Below are positions 15,855 through 24,247 of a stretch of 38,774 nt of DNA, piece after piece. Position 1 is the first letter of the stretch; the number at the start of each line of letters is the position of its first letter. The notes under the pieces are model-generated. The model had not been told where the DNA came from and ran no database searches. It worked only from the letters and a program-made list of their open reading frames with translations. Source of the DNA: Nocardia takedensis NBRC 100417 (GTDB lineage Bacteria > Actinomycetota > Actinomycetes > Mycobacteriales > Mycobacteriaceae); assembly GCF_000308695.1 (NCBI RefSeq), contig NZ_BAGG01000056.1, forward strand, positions 1-38,774, in the 5' to 3' direction. The position numbers and the translations under genes are program-made.

Positions 15855-15860
15855 TAGTAT
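15855..15860 (+). promoter_or_regulatory. Candidate -10 box for a leaderless transcript
   Basis: TAGTAT at 15855-15860 lies 8 bases before the ATG at 15869, so the transcript would begin at or next to the start codon. The -35 region (TGCTGA near 15831) is weak. Confidence 0.35.
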
Positions 15861-15868
15861 TCGCAAAT

Positions 15869-16195
15869 ATGTTCGAGTACTGGAACGACGACTTCTCCTC
15901 GTCGCTCCGGCGGGTGATCGACCCGCCGGAGCCGGTACTGGTCGACCTGGGCCTGGCGCTGCCCGTGCCGGGACACGCCCCGCACACCGCCGCGCCGACC
16001 ATGCGGGTCAAAGCGGGCGGACTGCACGTCACCGGACGTGTGCCCGGCCTGCTCTACGCGTGGGCGCGCACCACCGACGGCAACTGGCTCGGACTCGTCG
16101 GGTTCGCCATCGCCACCGGCAACCGGCGCGGCCGCGTCGAGGTCAGGCAGTGGTGCGTGGCGCAGGCGTTGTCACGGGCGCGCGGGCGGCGCTAG
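15869..16195 (+). CDS. Conserved-looking hypothetical protein
   Basis: I do not recognise this 108-residue protein. It is soluble, with a first half rich in Pro and Val (EPVLVDLGLALPVPGH). A middle segment, MRVKAGGLHVTGRVPGLLYAWARTTDGNWLGLVGFAI, looks like beta strands, and the C-terminus is Arg-rich. No metal or nucleotide motif is visible. The ATG at 15869 follows a TAGTAT box by 8 bases and has no ribosome binding site, so it is probably leaderless. It diverges from the PadC-fold gene. Its 3' end overlaps that of the convergent PucR gene by 24 bases. Confidence 0.65.
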   Translation: MFEYWNDDFSSSLRRVIDPPEPVLVDLGLALPVPGHAPHTAAPTMRVKAGGLHVTGRVPGLLYAWARTTDGNWLGLVGFAIATGNRRGRVEVRQWCVAQALSRARGRR

Positions 16196-17443
16196 CGCGG
16201 GTGTCGAGGCGCGGCTGCCGGGTTGCTGATAGCTGCGCGCGACGATCGCCGCCCGCAGGTACCACAGCCCCGACGCCTCCGCCGGGTCGAAACCGGTCAA
16301 CTGGCCGATGCGCTTGAGTCGGTAGTCGACGGTGTTGGTGTGCACGTGCAGCGCCCGCGCCGTGCGCTGGCGATTGAGGTTGTTGGCGATGTGGCGGTGC
16401 AGGGTCTCGAACAGTTCCGGGTGCTCGTCGAGCGGGTCGAGGATGGTGCGCAGCCGTTCCAGACCCGGTCCCGGCCGGGTGAGCTGGTACTCGAGGGCCA
16501 GGTCGTCGAAGCGGTAGAGACCGCGCACGCAGTGCAGTCGCTGCACCATGTCCAGCAGTTCGTGGGCCTGATCGGCCGCGGTGGGGATCTGCGGGGTGGG
16601 CGCCTCGACCAGCGTGGCGGTGATCGGGACCTGCCCCGCCCGCGACAACTGCTCGACCAGATGGTCCAGCGCTTCGTCGGTGAGCAGTCCCGCGGGCAGC
16701 AGGACCGTGCCGCCGTCGACGCTGAGCAGCGACAGCACCCGCTCGCCGCACCGGGTGCCCAGTTCGGCCTGCACCCGACGCAGTTTGCGGCGCGCGACGA
16801 CCTTGCCGTCCAGGCGGGTGTCGCGCTCCTCGGGGTGCGGCGGAATCGCCACGGCCAGCACCGTGTAGGCCGGGGCGATCTCGATCCCGCACTCGCGCGC
16901 CATCGTGGAGGTGGCGTGGCCGCCCAGCAGCGCCGAGGTCAGGGTGTGCGCGGCGGTGTGGTGCTCGCCCGCGACCGCCCGCAGTTCGCGCACGTAGGCG
17001 TAGGAGACGGTGGAGGTGATGATGTCGAGGATCTCCAGCAGTCGCCTGCTCACGAATTTGAGGCTGTCGAAATCCGCGGGGGTCGCATCCGCGAGGATCA
17101 GGTCGAAGCCGAGTTTGAACCCTTCGTGCACGGCGTGGTGGATCGTGTCGATCGGGATGCCCTCGCGCGCCCAGCCCTCCGCGCCGACCCGCAACTGCTG
17201 GGTCTTCTCCGGGATGTCGGCGCCGTCGAGCATGCTGACCGCGATCTCGAGGCAGGTCCGGGTGATGGCCGTGACGTCGCCGTCCAGTGCCTCGCCGGGC
17301 AGGGTCCGGCACGGGACCACGTTCTCGATGAAGTGACCCACCATCCTGCGCGAGAGCGCGCGGACATCCTTGAGTGACGAGGTCACCGGCTGTCCCGAGA
17401 CGATCATTTCCGGGTGGGCAGTACCGCCGCCGCCGATGGTCAT
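16172..17443 (-). CDS. PucR family transcriptional regulator (CdaR/GGDEF-like)
   Basis: This regulator has 423 residues. The N-terminal part is the helical region common in actinobacterial PucR-type regulators (GWAREGIPIDTIHHAVHEGFKLGFDLI). A middle GGDEF-like fold follows. The C-terminal helix-turn-helix carries the signature GLYRFDDLALEYQLTRPGPGLERL, then NLNRQRTARALHVHTNTVDYRLKRIGQLTG. The ATG at 17443 is well supported by GGAAGGAG 5 bases upstream. Family members control purine, amino acid or envelope pathways in response to unknown signals. No operon partner is evident. It shares the YRFxDLALEYQLTRP block with the protein at 21170-21877, which points to a common origin. Confidence 0.85.
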   Translation of the reverse strand: MTIGGGGTAHPEMIVSGQPVTSSLKDVRALSRRMVGHFIENVVPCRTLPGEALDGDVTAITRTCLEIAVSMLDGADIPEKTQQLRVGAEGWAREGIPIDTIHHAVHEGFKLGFDLILADATPADFDSLKFVSRRLLEILDIITSTVSYAYVRELRAVAGEHHTAAHTLTSALLGGHATSTMARECGIEIAPAYTVLAVAIPPHPEERDTRLDGKVVARRKLRRVQAELGTRCGERVLSLLSVDGGTVLLPAGLLTDEALDHLVEQLSRAGQVPITATLVEAPTPQIPTAADQAHELLDMVQRLHCVRGLYRFDDLALEYQLTRPGPGLERLRTILDPLDEHPELFETLHRHIANNLNRQRTARALHVHTNTVDYRLKRIGQLTGFDPAEASGLWYLRAAIVARSYQQPGSRASTPALAPPARP

Positions 17444-17589
17444 CCTGACTCCTTCCATCCGCATGTGGCGAAGCACATCACGGTAACGCGGTGCTGTCCT
17501 CGGTTTCGGGACGCCGCAACGCTTCTGGATTTTGTCGAAACGACCTCGGAATCGACTGTGAAGGATCACAGTCGACCGGCGTGAGCGGC

Positions 17590-17754
17590 TCAGCGGGCCG
17601 GTTCGGCGGCGTGCACGGCCTCGATCACGGCCAGGGCCAGCTCGAATCCGGCCTTCAGGACCGCGTCGGGATCGCGGGGACGACCGCCGCGCGCCCGCGC
17701 GGTTTCGCTGCTCCGGGCCGTGGCGCGGTCCGGGTCCTGCGAGCCCGTACCCAT
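17590..17754 (-). CDS. Small hypothetical protein, 54 residues
   Basis: A 54-residue ORF from ATG 17754 to TGA at 17590 has AGGGA 6 bases before the start. The N-terminus is charged and disordered (SQDPDRATARSSE, then RARGGRPRDPD). The C-terminal half, AVLKAGFELALAVIEAVHAAE, forms one amphipathic helix. No family is recognised. It lies 146 bases upstream of the PucR gene on the same strand. Its composition is plausible for a real small protein, but without comparison it could be chance in GC-rich DNA. Confidence 0.4.
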   Translation of the reverse strand: MGTGSQDPDRATARSSETARARGGRPRDPDAVLKAGFELALAVIEAVHAAEPAR

Positions 17755-17999
17755 GGCATTCCCTGATCCTCGTGGCCGGTTCGTCCTCGATCCGACACTA
17801 CGTCGCGCGCCCGGCTCGCACCGGGCGGCGGCCGGGATTCATGACCGGAGCGAATCATCGGGCGACATCTTTGTGAAGGTTCCCTACATTCGCCCGCCGG
17901 CGAACGCACTCTGCGGCCGGTCGTGCGGTGAGGCCGCTGTCACCGTTCGGCAACTGCGGAGAAAACGGCGAGAAATAGACGCGGATGAGGATCTGTCCG
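17755..17999. other. Intergenic region upstream of the mod operon
   Basis: No gene seen. The part from about 17860 to 18000 is lower in GC and should hold the control region of the molybdate operon and the promoter of the small gene on the other strand. I saw no clear palindrome of molybdate-repressor type. Confidence 0.4.
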
Positions 18000-18028
18000 T
18001 TCTGTCGATCGGCATCCGAGGATAGGCT
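18000..18028 (+). promoter_or_regulatory. Candidate promoter of the molybdate operon
   Basis: TTCTGT (18000-18005), a 17-base spacer and TAGGCT (18023-18028) give an actinobacterial-type promoter. The start would be near 18035, about 43 bases before the first gene of the operon. Confidence 0.4.
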
Positions 18029-18077
18029 GTCCCCAGCCGGACAAGGGCGGCTCGTCGCGCGGAGGAAGGTGGGATCG

Positions 18078-18476
18078 GTGTCGGATCTGCGGATCAGCGA
18101 GGCCGCCGCGTTGCTGGGGGTCAGCGACGACACGGTGCGCCGGTGGATCGATCAGGGTCGGCTGCGCGCGATCCACCTCGACAACGGTCGCAAAGGGATC
18201 AGCGGCGTCGAACTCGCGCAGTTCCTGCGCGCCAACGCCGAGGCGCCCGACCCCGGCGTGACGGTCGCGGCCTCGGCGCGTAATCGCCTGCGCGGCATCG
18301 TCACCCGCGTGGTCAAGGACACCGTGATGGCCCAGGTGGAGATGCAGGCCGGACCGTTCCGGCTGGTCTCGCTGGTGAGCCGGGAGTCGGTCGACGAACT
18401 GGGTCTCGAGGTCGGCAGCATCGCGGTCGCCTCGGTGAAGTCCACCCATGTCGTGGTGGAGGTTCCGGAAGGATGA
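18078..18476 (+). CDS. HTH-TOBE molybdenum-binding regulator
   Basis: This 132-residue protein joins a MerR/excisionase-type helix-turn-helix (LRISEAAALLGVSDDTVRRWIDQGRLRAIHLDNGRKGIS, about residues 4-42) to a C-terminal TOBE (Mop) domain, NRLRGIVTRVVKDTVMAQVEMQAGPFRLVSLVSRESVDELGL. The Mop part binds molybdate or tungstate, so the protein probably controls the operon it heads or stores the oxyanion. The GTG at 18078 follows GGAGG by 12 bases. A GTG at 18069 is possible. Two bases separate its stop from the preferred modA start, so the genes are cotranscribed. Confidence 0.85.
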   Translation: MSDLRISEAAALLGVSDDTVRRWIDQGRLRAIHLDNGRKGISGVELAQFLRANAEAPDPGVTVAASARNRLRGIVTRVVKDTVMAQVEMQAGPFRLVSLVSRESVDELGLEVGSIAVASVKSTHVVVEVPEG

Positions 18477-18478
18477 GG

Positions 18479-19288
18479 ATGACTGTGTTCGACAAGGCCC
18501 GCGCGGCGGCGTTCGACAGGACCCGCGTGGGGGCCGTCGTGGCCGCCGTGGCGCTGACGGTCGCGGGCTGCGGCTCCGACGAGGAGACCGGGTCCGCGCC
18601 CGCGGACGGACTCTCGGGCACGGTGACGGTCTTCGCGGCGGCGTCGCTGACCGAGACCTTCACCGAACTCGGCAAGCAGTTCGAGGCCGCCCACCCCGGG
18701 GTGAAGGTCGTCTACAGTTTCGCGGGCAGTTCCGCGCTCGCCGAACAGATCGACCAGGGCGCGCCCGCCGACGTGTTCGCCTCGGCCGCGCCGAAGAACA
18801 TGCGGCAGGTCGCCGACAAGGGCGAGCTGAACGGCACGCCGGTGGTGTTCGTGCGCAACCGACTCGAGATCGCGGTGCCCAAGGGCAACCCGGGCAAGAT
18901 CACCGGATTGGCCGACTTCGGCAAGACCGAGCCGAAGATCGCGCTGTGCGCCGAACAGGTGCCGTGCGGCGCGGCCGCGAAGACGGTGTTCGAGACGGCC
19001 GGGATCACCCCGCAACCCGACACCCGCGAACAGGACGTCAAAGCCGTGCTGACCAAGGTCACCCTCGGCGAGGTCGACGCCGCGCTGGTGTACCGCACCG
19101 ACGTCGACGCCGCCGGGGACAAGGTCGAGGGGATCGAGTTCCCCGAATCGGCGAAGGCGGTCAACGACTACCCGATCGCGGCGTTGAAGCAGGCGACCAA
19201 CGCCGCCGCCGCGGCGGCCTTCGTCGAATTCGTCACCTCCGACGAGGCCGACCCGGTCTTCGCCGCCGCGGGATTCGACACTCCGTGA
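18479..19288 (+). CDS. modA: Molybdate ABC transporter substrate-binding lipoprotein
   Basis: This extracytoplasmic molybdate receptor has about 269 residues. The N-terminus is a lipoprotein signal ending in the lipobox VAGC, with Cys31 as the anchor. The mature part shows the ModA signatures VTVFAAASLTETFTELGKQFE, VVYSFAGSSALAEQIDQGAPADVFASA and, near the C-terminus, LGEVDAALVYRTDV. Ser residues in AAAS and AGSS are the expected oxyanion ligands. The ATG at 18479 is preferred, since GGAAGG then lies 6 bases upstream. The ATG at 18473 overlaps the previous stop and is an alternative. modB starts within its stop codon. Confidence 0.92.
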   Translation: MTVFDKARAAAFDRTRVGAVVAAVALTVAGCGSDEETGSAPADGLSGTVTVFAAASLTETFTELGKQFEAAHPGVKVVYSFAGSSALAEQIDQGAPADVFASAAPKNMRQVADKGELNGTPVVFVRNRLEIAVPKGNPGKITGLADFGKTEPKIALCAEQVPCGAAAKTVFETAGITPQPDTREQDVKAVLTKVTLGEVDAALVYRTDVDAAGDKVEGIEFPESAKAVNDYPIAALKQATNAAAAAAFVEFVTSDEADPVFAAAGFDTP

Positions 19289-20097
19289 GCGACCGCGCGC
19301 GGCGGCGAGCGGTGCGCGGGCGGCGACCGCTCGCGCTGCTGCTCCCCGCCGTGTGCGGACTCGCCTTCCTGGTCGTCCCGCTGGTCGGGCTGCTGCTGCG
19401 CGCCCCGTGGGCGAGCATGCCGCAGCGGCTGTTCAGCGCCGAAGTGGGTGAGGCGCTGCGACTTTCGCTGGTGTGCGCGAGCGCGGCCACGGTGATCTGC
19501 CTGGTGCTGGGCATTCCGCTGGCCTGGCTGCTGGCGCGCGCGGAGTTGCCCGGTCGCGGCTTGATCCGCGCGCTGGTCACCGTGCCGCTGGTGCTGCCGC
19601 CGGTCGTCGGCGGCGTGGCGTTGCTGCTGGTGCTCGGCCGACGCGGGCTGATCGGGCAGTACCTGGACCGCTGGTTCGGCGTCTCGCTGCCGTTCACCAC
19701 CGCCGGGGTGATCGTGGCCGAGGCGTTCGTCGCGATGCCGTTCCTGGTGATCGCGGTCGAAGGGGCGTTGCGGTCGGCCGATCCGCGCTACGAGGAAGCC
19801 GCGGCCACCCTCGGCGCGAGCCGCTGGTACACCTTCCGGCGGGTCACGCTGCCCTCGGTCCTGCCGGGCGTCGTGGCGGGCGGCGTGCTGTGCTGGGCGC
19901 GCGCGCTCGGCGAATTCGGGGCCACGATCACTTTCGCGGGCAACTTCCCGGGCCGGACCACCACCATGCCGTTGGCGGTCTATCTCGCCCTGGAGACCGA
20001 CCCGGACGCCGCGATCGTGCTGAGTCTGGTGCTGCTGGCGGTGTCGGTGGCGGTGCTGGTGACCTTGCGGGAACGCTGGATCCGAGGTGCGGTGTGA
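19285..20097 (+). CDS. modB: Molybdate ABC transporter permease
   Basis: This inner-membrane permease has 270 residues. About six hydrophobic helices follow an Arg-rich N-terminus. The cytoplasmic EAA loop that docks the ATPase is seen as YEEAAATLGASRWYTFRRVTLP. The segment LCWARALGEFGATITFAGNFPGRTTTMPLAVY is typical of ModB. The GTG start at 19285 overlaps the modA stop (GTGA), and the stop overlaps the modC start in the same way, so the three subunits are coupled at the level of translation. Confidence 0.92.
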   Translation: MSDRARRRAVRGRRPLALLLPAVCGLAFLVVPLVGLLLRAPWASMPQRLFSAEVGEALRLSLVCASAATVICLVLGIPLAWLLARAELPGRGLIRALVTVPLVLPPVVGGVALLLVLGRRGLIGQYLDRWFGVSLPFTTAGVIVAEAFVAMPFLVIAVEGALRSADPRYEEAAATLGASRWYTFRRVTLPSVLPGVVAGGVLCWARALGEFGATITFAGNFPGRTTTMPLAVYLALETDPDAAIVLSLVLLAVSVAVLVTLRERWIRGAV

Positions 20098-21143
20098 GCC
20101 TCGAGGCCGACGTGCGGGTCACCCGCGGCGAATTCGCGCTGGACCTCCCGCTGAGCATCGCGCCGGGTGAGGTGGTCGCGCTGCTGGGCCCCAACGGCGC
20201 GGGCAAGACCACCGCGCTGCGGGTACTGGCCGGCCTGCTCGCGCTGACCGACGGGCGGGTGCGGGTCGAGGACCAGGTGTGGGACGCGCCGCCTTCGGTG
20301 TTCGTCCCCGCCGAAGCGCGGCGCGTCGGGGTGGTGTTCCAGGACTACCTGCTGTTCGGACATCTCTCCGCGCTGGACAACGTCGCCTTCGGGTTGCGCG
20401 CGCGCGGACAGCGGCGCGCGCCCGCGCGCGAGCGTGCCGCCGCGTGGCTGGACCGCGTCGGCCTGCTCGACCGCGCGGCGCATCGACCCGGCGCGCTCTC
20501 GGGCGGGCAGGCGCAGCGCGTCGCGTTGGCGCGAGCGCTGGTCACCGACCCGCGTGTGCTGCTGCTGGACGAACCGCTGGCCGCCCTCGACGCGGGAACC
20601 CGCGCGCAGGTGCGCACCGACCTGGTCGGCCACCTCGCGGAATTCCCCGGCTACACAGTGCTGGTCACCCACGATCCGCTCGACGCGATGGTCCTCGCCG
20701 ACCGCCTGATCGTGCTCGAACGCGGTGCGGTGGTGCAGCAGGGGACCCCCGCCGAGGTGGCGGCGCGCCCGCGCTCGGACTACGTCGCCGAGCTGATGGG
20801 CCTGAACCTGTATCGCGGGACCGCCGACGGCACGACCGTGCACCTGGACGGCGGCGGAACCCTGCACGTGGTCGAACCCGCGCACGGCCGGGTCCACGTG
20901 GCCTTCGCGCCCCGCGCGGTCGGGGTGCATCCGCACCGGCCCGAGGGCAGTCCGCGCAACGTCTGGCCGGTGACCGTCGCCGGGATCGAGCAGCACGCCC
21001 ACACCATCCGGTTGCGTCTGGACGGCGCGCCCGGTGTGCTCGCCGACGTGACGCCGGAAGCCGTCGCGGAGTCCGGTCTGCGGCCGGGGCAGCGGGTGTG
21101 GGCGGCGGTCAAGGCGACCGAGACCCGGTCCTACCCGGCCTGA
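20094..21143 (+). CDS. modC: Molybdate ABC transporter ATP-binding protein
   Basis: This ATPase drives molybdate import and has 349 residues. Walker A is GPNGAGKTT (32-40). The Q-loop lies in VVFQDYLLFGHLSALDNVAFGL, the ABC signature is LSGGQ (135-139), Walker B is LLLDEP (156-161), and the switch His is in LVTHD. The C-terminal part after about residue 250 is a TOBE/Mop regulatory domain, which in ModC proteins gives feedback inhibition by molybdate. The GTG at 20094 overlaps the modB stop. The gene converges on a PucR-like gene, with 26 bases between them. Confidence 0.92.
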   Translation: MSLEADVRVTRGEFALDLPLSIAPGEVVALLGPNGAGKTTALRVLAGLLALTDGRVRVEDQVWDAPPSVFVPAEARRVGVVFQDYLLFGHLSALDNVAFGLRARGQRRAPARERAAAWLDRVGLLDRAAHRPGALSGGQAQRVALARALVTDPRVLLLDEPLAALDAGTRAQVRTDLVGHLAEFPGYTVLVTHDPLDAMVLADRLIVLERGAVVQQGTPAEVAARPRSDYVAELMGLNLYRGTADGTTVHLDGGGTLHVVEPAHGRVHVAFAPRAVGVHPHRPEGSPRNVWPVTVAGIEQHAHTIRLRLDGAPGVLADVTPEAVAESGLRPGQRVWAAVKATETRSYPA

Positions 21144-21169
21144 GCGAGCGCGGGCCGGGTAGCCGATCG

Positions 21170-21877
21170 TCAGTGCCGCGAGGTGGGGGATCGCTCGTCG
21201 TCCCCGATGTCGACGCCCGTGCGGGCGACCAGCGCGGAGTGCAACCGCCACAGGTCCGCCGGGCGGGTGGGCTCGAGGCCGGTGAGGCGGGCGATGTCGC
21301 CGAGGCGGGTGGTGATCGCGCCGCGCGGCAGGTTCATCGCGCGGGCGGTGGCGTTCGGGTCGCCGTTGGCGCGGAAATAGTGGCTCAGTGTGGCGGCCAG
21401 TTCCGGGCGCAGCGGCGCGACGGTGGCGGCGAGTAGGTCGCGGGCGCGGCTGGGGCGGGTCAGCTGGTATTCCAAGGCCAGGTCGCGGAAGCGGTAGAAG
21501 CCGGGACCGCGCCCGAGGGCTTCGGCGAGGGTGAGCAGTTCGCGGGCCTGGTCGCGGGCGGTGGCGAGATCGCCGAGGGCGGCGTGCACGGCGGTGACCA
21601 ACAGGCGCGGGCCCGCCGCCGCGGCGGCCGCGTGCACGACGGCGTCGAGGTCCTCGGCGGCGACCGCGTGGTCGGGGATCACCACGGTGTCGGCGTGGGC
21701 TTCGGTGACCCCGCAGCGGTGTTCGAGTTCTTCGCGGAACCGTCCGGGCCGCGTGTCGCCGCGCCAGGCGTCGGCGGGACGGAAAGCCAGGACGTGGCAG
21801 GCGGATCCGGCGGCGAGGGCCATACGCGAGCGCGCGGCGCGGTGGTCGTGCAGGGCGGCGGACAATTCGGACACCAT
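21170..21877 (-). CDS. Short PucR-like helix-turn-helix protein
   Basis: This protein of 235 residues keeps the C-terminal PucR block GFYRFRDLALEYQLTRPSRARDLL and the helix-turn-helix GDPNATARAMNLPRGAITTRLGDIARLTGLEPTRPADLW. It lacks the long N-terminal region of full-size members such as the protein at 16172-17443. Where the usual HTH has HxNTVxYRL, it reads LPRGAITTRL, so its DNA recognition has changed. The start is the ATG at 21877, with AAGGAG 10 bases before it. It may be a degraded paralogue or a dedicated short regulator. No broken reading frame is visible. Confidence 0.75.
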   Translation of the reverse strand: MVSELSAALHDHRAARSRMALAAGSACHVLAFRPADAWRGDTRPGRFREELEHRCGVTEAHADTVVIPDHAVAAEDLDAVVHAAAAAAGPRLLVTAVHAALGDLATARDQARELLTLAEALGRGPGFYRFRDLALEYQLTRPSRARDLLAATVAPLRPELAATLSHYFRANGDPNATARAMNLPRGAITTRLGDIARLTGLEPTRPADLWRLHSALVARTGVDIGDDERSPTSRH

Positions 21878-22120
21878 GGACGACGTACTCCTTCGGCAGA
21901 TTTCGCGCCCGCGAGGTCCGGCGACGGTGGTGGTCAGGGCTCGATCACGGCGGTGAGCACCCCGATTCCCGCGGGCGTTCCGACACGTCGATACTGGAGA
22001 AAACATAGTCACATCCACGGTGGTATCGCCAGGGAAACGTGATTACTCCAATGGAACCGTGCCTCACTTCGTGAGAATGCACAGTCGCGTTCGCCCGCCC
22101 ACCCCGCGCGCCGGTCTTCG

Positions 22121-22126
22121 TACACT
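22121..22126 (+). promoter_or_regulatory. -10 box for a leaderless GntR transcript
   Basis: TACACT at 22121-22126 lies 7 bases before the ATG at 22134, so transcription should begin at the start codon. There is no ribosome binding site. The -35 region is not recognisable. Confidence 0.45.
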
Positions 22127-22133
22127 CGTTTAC

Positions 22134-22802
22134 ATGACTTCGCGGATGAAGACCAGTGTGCTTCCGCCGAGTCTGGTGGATCTGGCGAGTGGGCACGTAC
22201 GTGCCCGGGTGTTGAGCGGGGAGCTCGAGCCGGGGGAGCGGATCGTGGAGGAGACGGTGTGCGCGCGGCTCGGGATCAGTCGGGCCCCGGTGCGCGAGGC
22301 GCTGCGGTTGCTGGCGCAGGAGGGGCTGGTCGAACATCTGCCGCGGCGGGGATTCCGGGTGCAGGTGTGGTCGGGGTCCGACATCCTGCAATTGTTCGAG
22401 CTGCGCCGGGTGCTGGAGCGGCACGCGATCGAGAGCGCGCTGCCGTTGCCCGCCGACGGTGACCCGTTCGCGCGGGTGCGCACGGCGTTGGAGCGGATGC
22501 GGGCCGCCGACGCCGCGGAGGATTCGCTGGCCCGCGACGACGCGCACCACCACTTCCACCTCGAGGTGGTGGCCTTGGCGGGCAACCGGCAGTTGGATCT
22601 GGCCTACGCCCCGATCCTGTTGAAATTGCAGTTGCCGATGGCGCGCAATCTGCGCGAGGAGGCGCGGGTGGCCGCGCGGCGCAACGGCATCCGCAGGCAC
22701 GCGGAGTTGTTGGAGGCGCTCGAAACCAACGATCCCGAGGTGGCCTGCACCGCGCTGCGCCGCCACGGCGAGCTGACGTATCTGAATCTGGATATCTGCT
22801 AA
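22134..22802 (+). CDS. GntR family regulator with FCD domain
   Basis: This 222-residue regulator is at the head of the ureide operon. The N-terminal winged helix includes LEPGERIVEETVCARLGISRAPVREALRLLAQEGLVEHLPRRGFRV, a textbook GntR motif. The C-terminal FCD domain is helical, with metal-ligand candidates in DDAHHHFHLEV and in the later RRHAELLEAL and RRHGELTYL segments. FCD regulators bind small carboxylates or ureides, often with a metal. The ATG at 22134 follows a -10 box directly, so the mRNA is probably leaderless; an ATG at 22146 is an alternative. The palindrome at 22841-22859 is its likely target, controlling the allophanate hydrolase and downstream genes. Confidence 0.85.
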   Translation: MTSRMKTSVLPPSLVDLASGHVRARVLSGELEPGERIVEETVCARLGISRAPVREALRLLAQEGLVEHLPRRGFRVQVWSGSDILQLFELRRVLERHAIESALPLPADGDPFARVRTALERMRAADAAEDSLARDDAHHHFHLEVVALAGNRQLDLAYAPILLKLQLPMARNLREEARVAARRNGIRRHAELLEALETNDPEVACTALRRHGELTYLNLDIC

Positions 22803-22840
22803 CACAGCGGATACACGGGGAGACCTCGGCCTTCACACAT

Positions 22841-22859
22841 TCTGTCGACAATCGACAGA
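22841..22859. promoter_or_regulatory. Palindromic operator abutting the allophanate hydrolase ATG
   Basis: TCTGTCGA (22841-22848), CAA, TCGACAGA (22852-22859) is a perfect 19-bp palindrome. Its last base is the A of the ATG at 22859. FCD-type GntR proteins bind short palindromes with TGTC/GACA arms like this one. Binding here would block the start region. Confidence 0.65.
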
Positions 22860-24247
22860 TGCTGAATCCAGGGCCGACGGTGGCGGAGATCCTCACCTCG
22901 CACGAAAGCGGCAGCGGCGCACCGACGACCACGGCGGCGCGGGTCGCCGACGCCATCGCCGCGCGCGGGGACGACGGCACCTGGATCACCCCGGTCCCGC
23001 GCGAACGGTTGCTGGCCGACGCGGCGGAGATCGAACGCAGGCCGGGCGCGCGCACGCTCCCGCTCTACGGCGTGCCGTTCGGGGTGAAGGACAGTATCGA
23101 CGTCGCGGGTTGGCCGACGACCCTGGCCTGCCCCGACTACGCCTACACCGCCACCACCACCGCGCCCGCCGTGCAGCGACTGCTCGACGCGGGCGCGCTG
23201 TTCGTCGGCAAGACCAATCTCGACCAGTTCGCCACCGGACTCAACGGCACCAGGACTCCGTACACCGTGCCGCGCAGCGTCTTCGGCGGCGACCTGATCT
23301 CGGGCGGGTCGAGTTCGGGATCGGCGTTGGCGGTCGCGCTGGGCCAGGTCCCGTTCTGCGTGGCGACCGACACCGCCGGTTCGGGACGGGTGCCCGCGGC
23401 GCTCAACGGCATCGTCGGCTGGAAGCCCTCGCGCGGTCTGATCAGCACCGTCGGCCTGGTGCCCGCCTGCGAATCGCTGGACTGCCTGACGCTCATGGCG
23501 ACCCGGATCGAGGATCTGGACCGGGTTTTCGACGTGATCGCCGCACCGGACCTGGACGATCCCTGGAGTCGGGCGCGCGGACCGCGTCACGCGGGCGCGA
23601 CGATCCGGGTGGGCCTGCCGCCGGAAGCGGAGTTGGACTTCTTCGGCGACGAAGTGCTGCGCGCCGCGCACCTGGGCGTGCGCGACCGGATCGGCAGACT
23701 CGGGTTCGAGCCGACGCCCACCACCCTGCGGCCGTTCCTGGACGCGGGCGAACTGCTCTACCAAGGTCCCTGGGTGGCCGAACGACTGGTGGTGTTCGGC
23801 GACTTCCTCGCCGAACGGCCCGATTCCGTCCTGCCGGTCATCCGCGAGATCCTCACCGGCGGACAGCGCTTCGACGCGGTGGACGTCTTCCGGGCCCAGC
23901 ACACGCTGCAACGGCTGCGCGCGGTGGTCGCGCGCACCTGGGAGCACGTCGACGTCCTGGTCGTCCCGACGATCGGCACCACCTTCACCGTCGACCAGGT
24001 GCTGGCCGATCCGATCGCGACCAACACGATCCTCGGGCACTACACCCATTTCGGGAATCTGCTCGACCTCACCGCGGTGGCCGTGCCGATGGGTCTGGCC
24101 GGTGACGGGCGTCCGGTCTCGGCGATGGTCTTCGGACCCGCCCTGGCCGACGACACCGTGCTGGCCGCGGCCGCCCGCCTCCTCGACGAGCCGCGCCCGC
24201 ACGGGGCGCACGACGAAATCCGGCTCGCACAGAAAGAACGAAGATGA
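22859..24247 (+). CDS. Allophanate hydrolase-type amidase (AtzF amidase part)
   Basis: This amidase-signature enzyme of 462 residues matches the N-terminal domain of allophanate hydrolase (AtzF/DUR1 group). It has [55 protein letters not shown] and [20 protein letters not shown]. The Ser-cisSer-Lys triad is K77, a Ser within GGSSSGS (149-155) and S175. Full-length AtzF has about 600 residues with a second domain that handles the N-carboxycarbamate product; that domain is absent here, and no remnant follows. The ATG at 22859 lacks a ribosome site. A GTG at 22880 with AGGG upstream is an alternative. The next gene starts in its stop codon (ATGA). Its substrate is probably allophanate or a related ureide. 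Confidence 0.82.
   Translation: MLNPGPTVAEILTSHESGSGAPTTTAARVADAIAARGDDGTWITPVPRERLLADAAEIERRPGARTLPLYGVPFGVKDSIDVAGWPTTLACPDYAYTATTTAPAVQRLLDAGALFVGKTNLDQFATGLNGTRTPYTVPRSVFGGDLISGGSSSGSALAVALGQVPFCVATDTAGSGRVPAALNGIVGWKPSRGLISTVGLVPACESLDCLTLMATRIEDLDRVFDVIAAPDLDDPWSRARGPRHAGATIRVGLPPEAELDFFGDEVLRAAHLGVRDRIGRLGFEPTPTTLRPFLDAGELLYQGPWVAERLVVFGDFLAERPDSVLPVIREILTGGQRFDAVDVFRAQHTLQRLRAVVARTWEHVDVLVVPTIGTTFTVDQVLADPIATNTILGHYTHFGNLLDLTAVAVPMGLAGDGRPVSAMVFGPALADDTVLAAAARLLDEPRPHGAHDEIRLAQKERR

Noticed and set aside
22859..24247. Assignment of the amidase as AtzE (carboxybiuret hydrolase)
   Set aside because: The length of about 460 residues would fit AtzE, but [21 protein letters not shown] and the SLDC segment match allophanate hydrolase, and no AtzG or AtzH gene is nearby.
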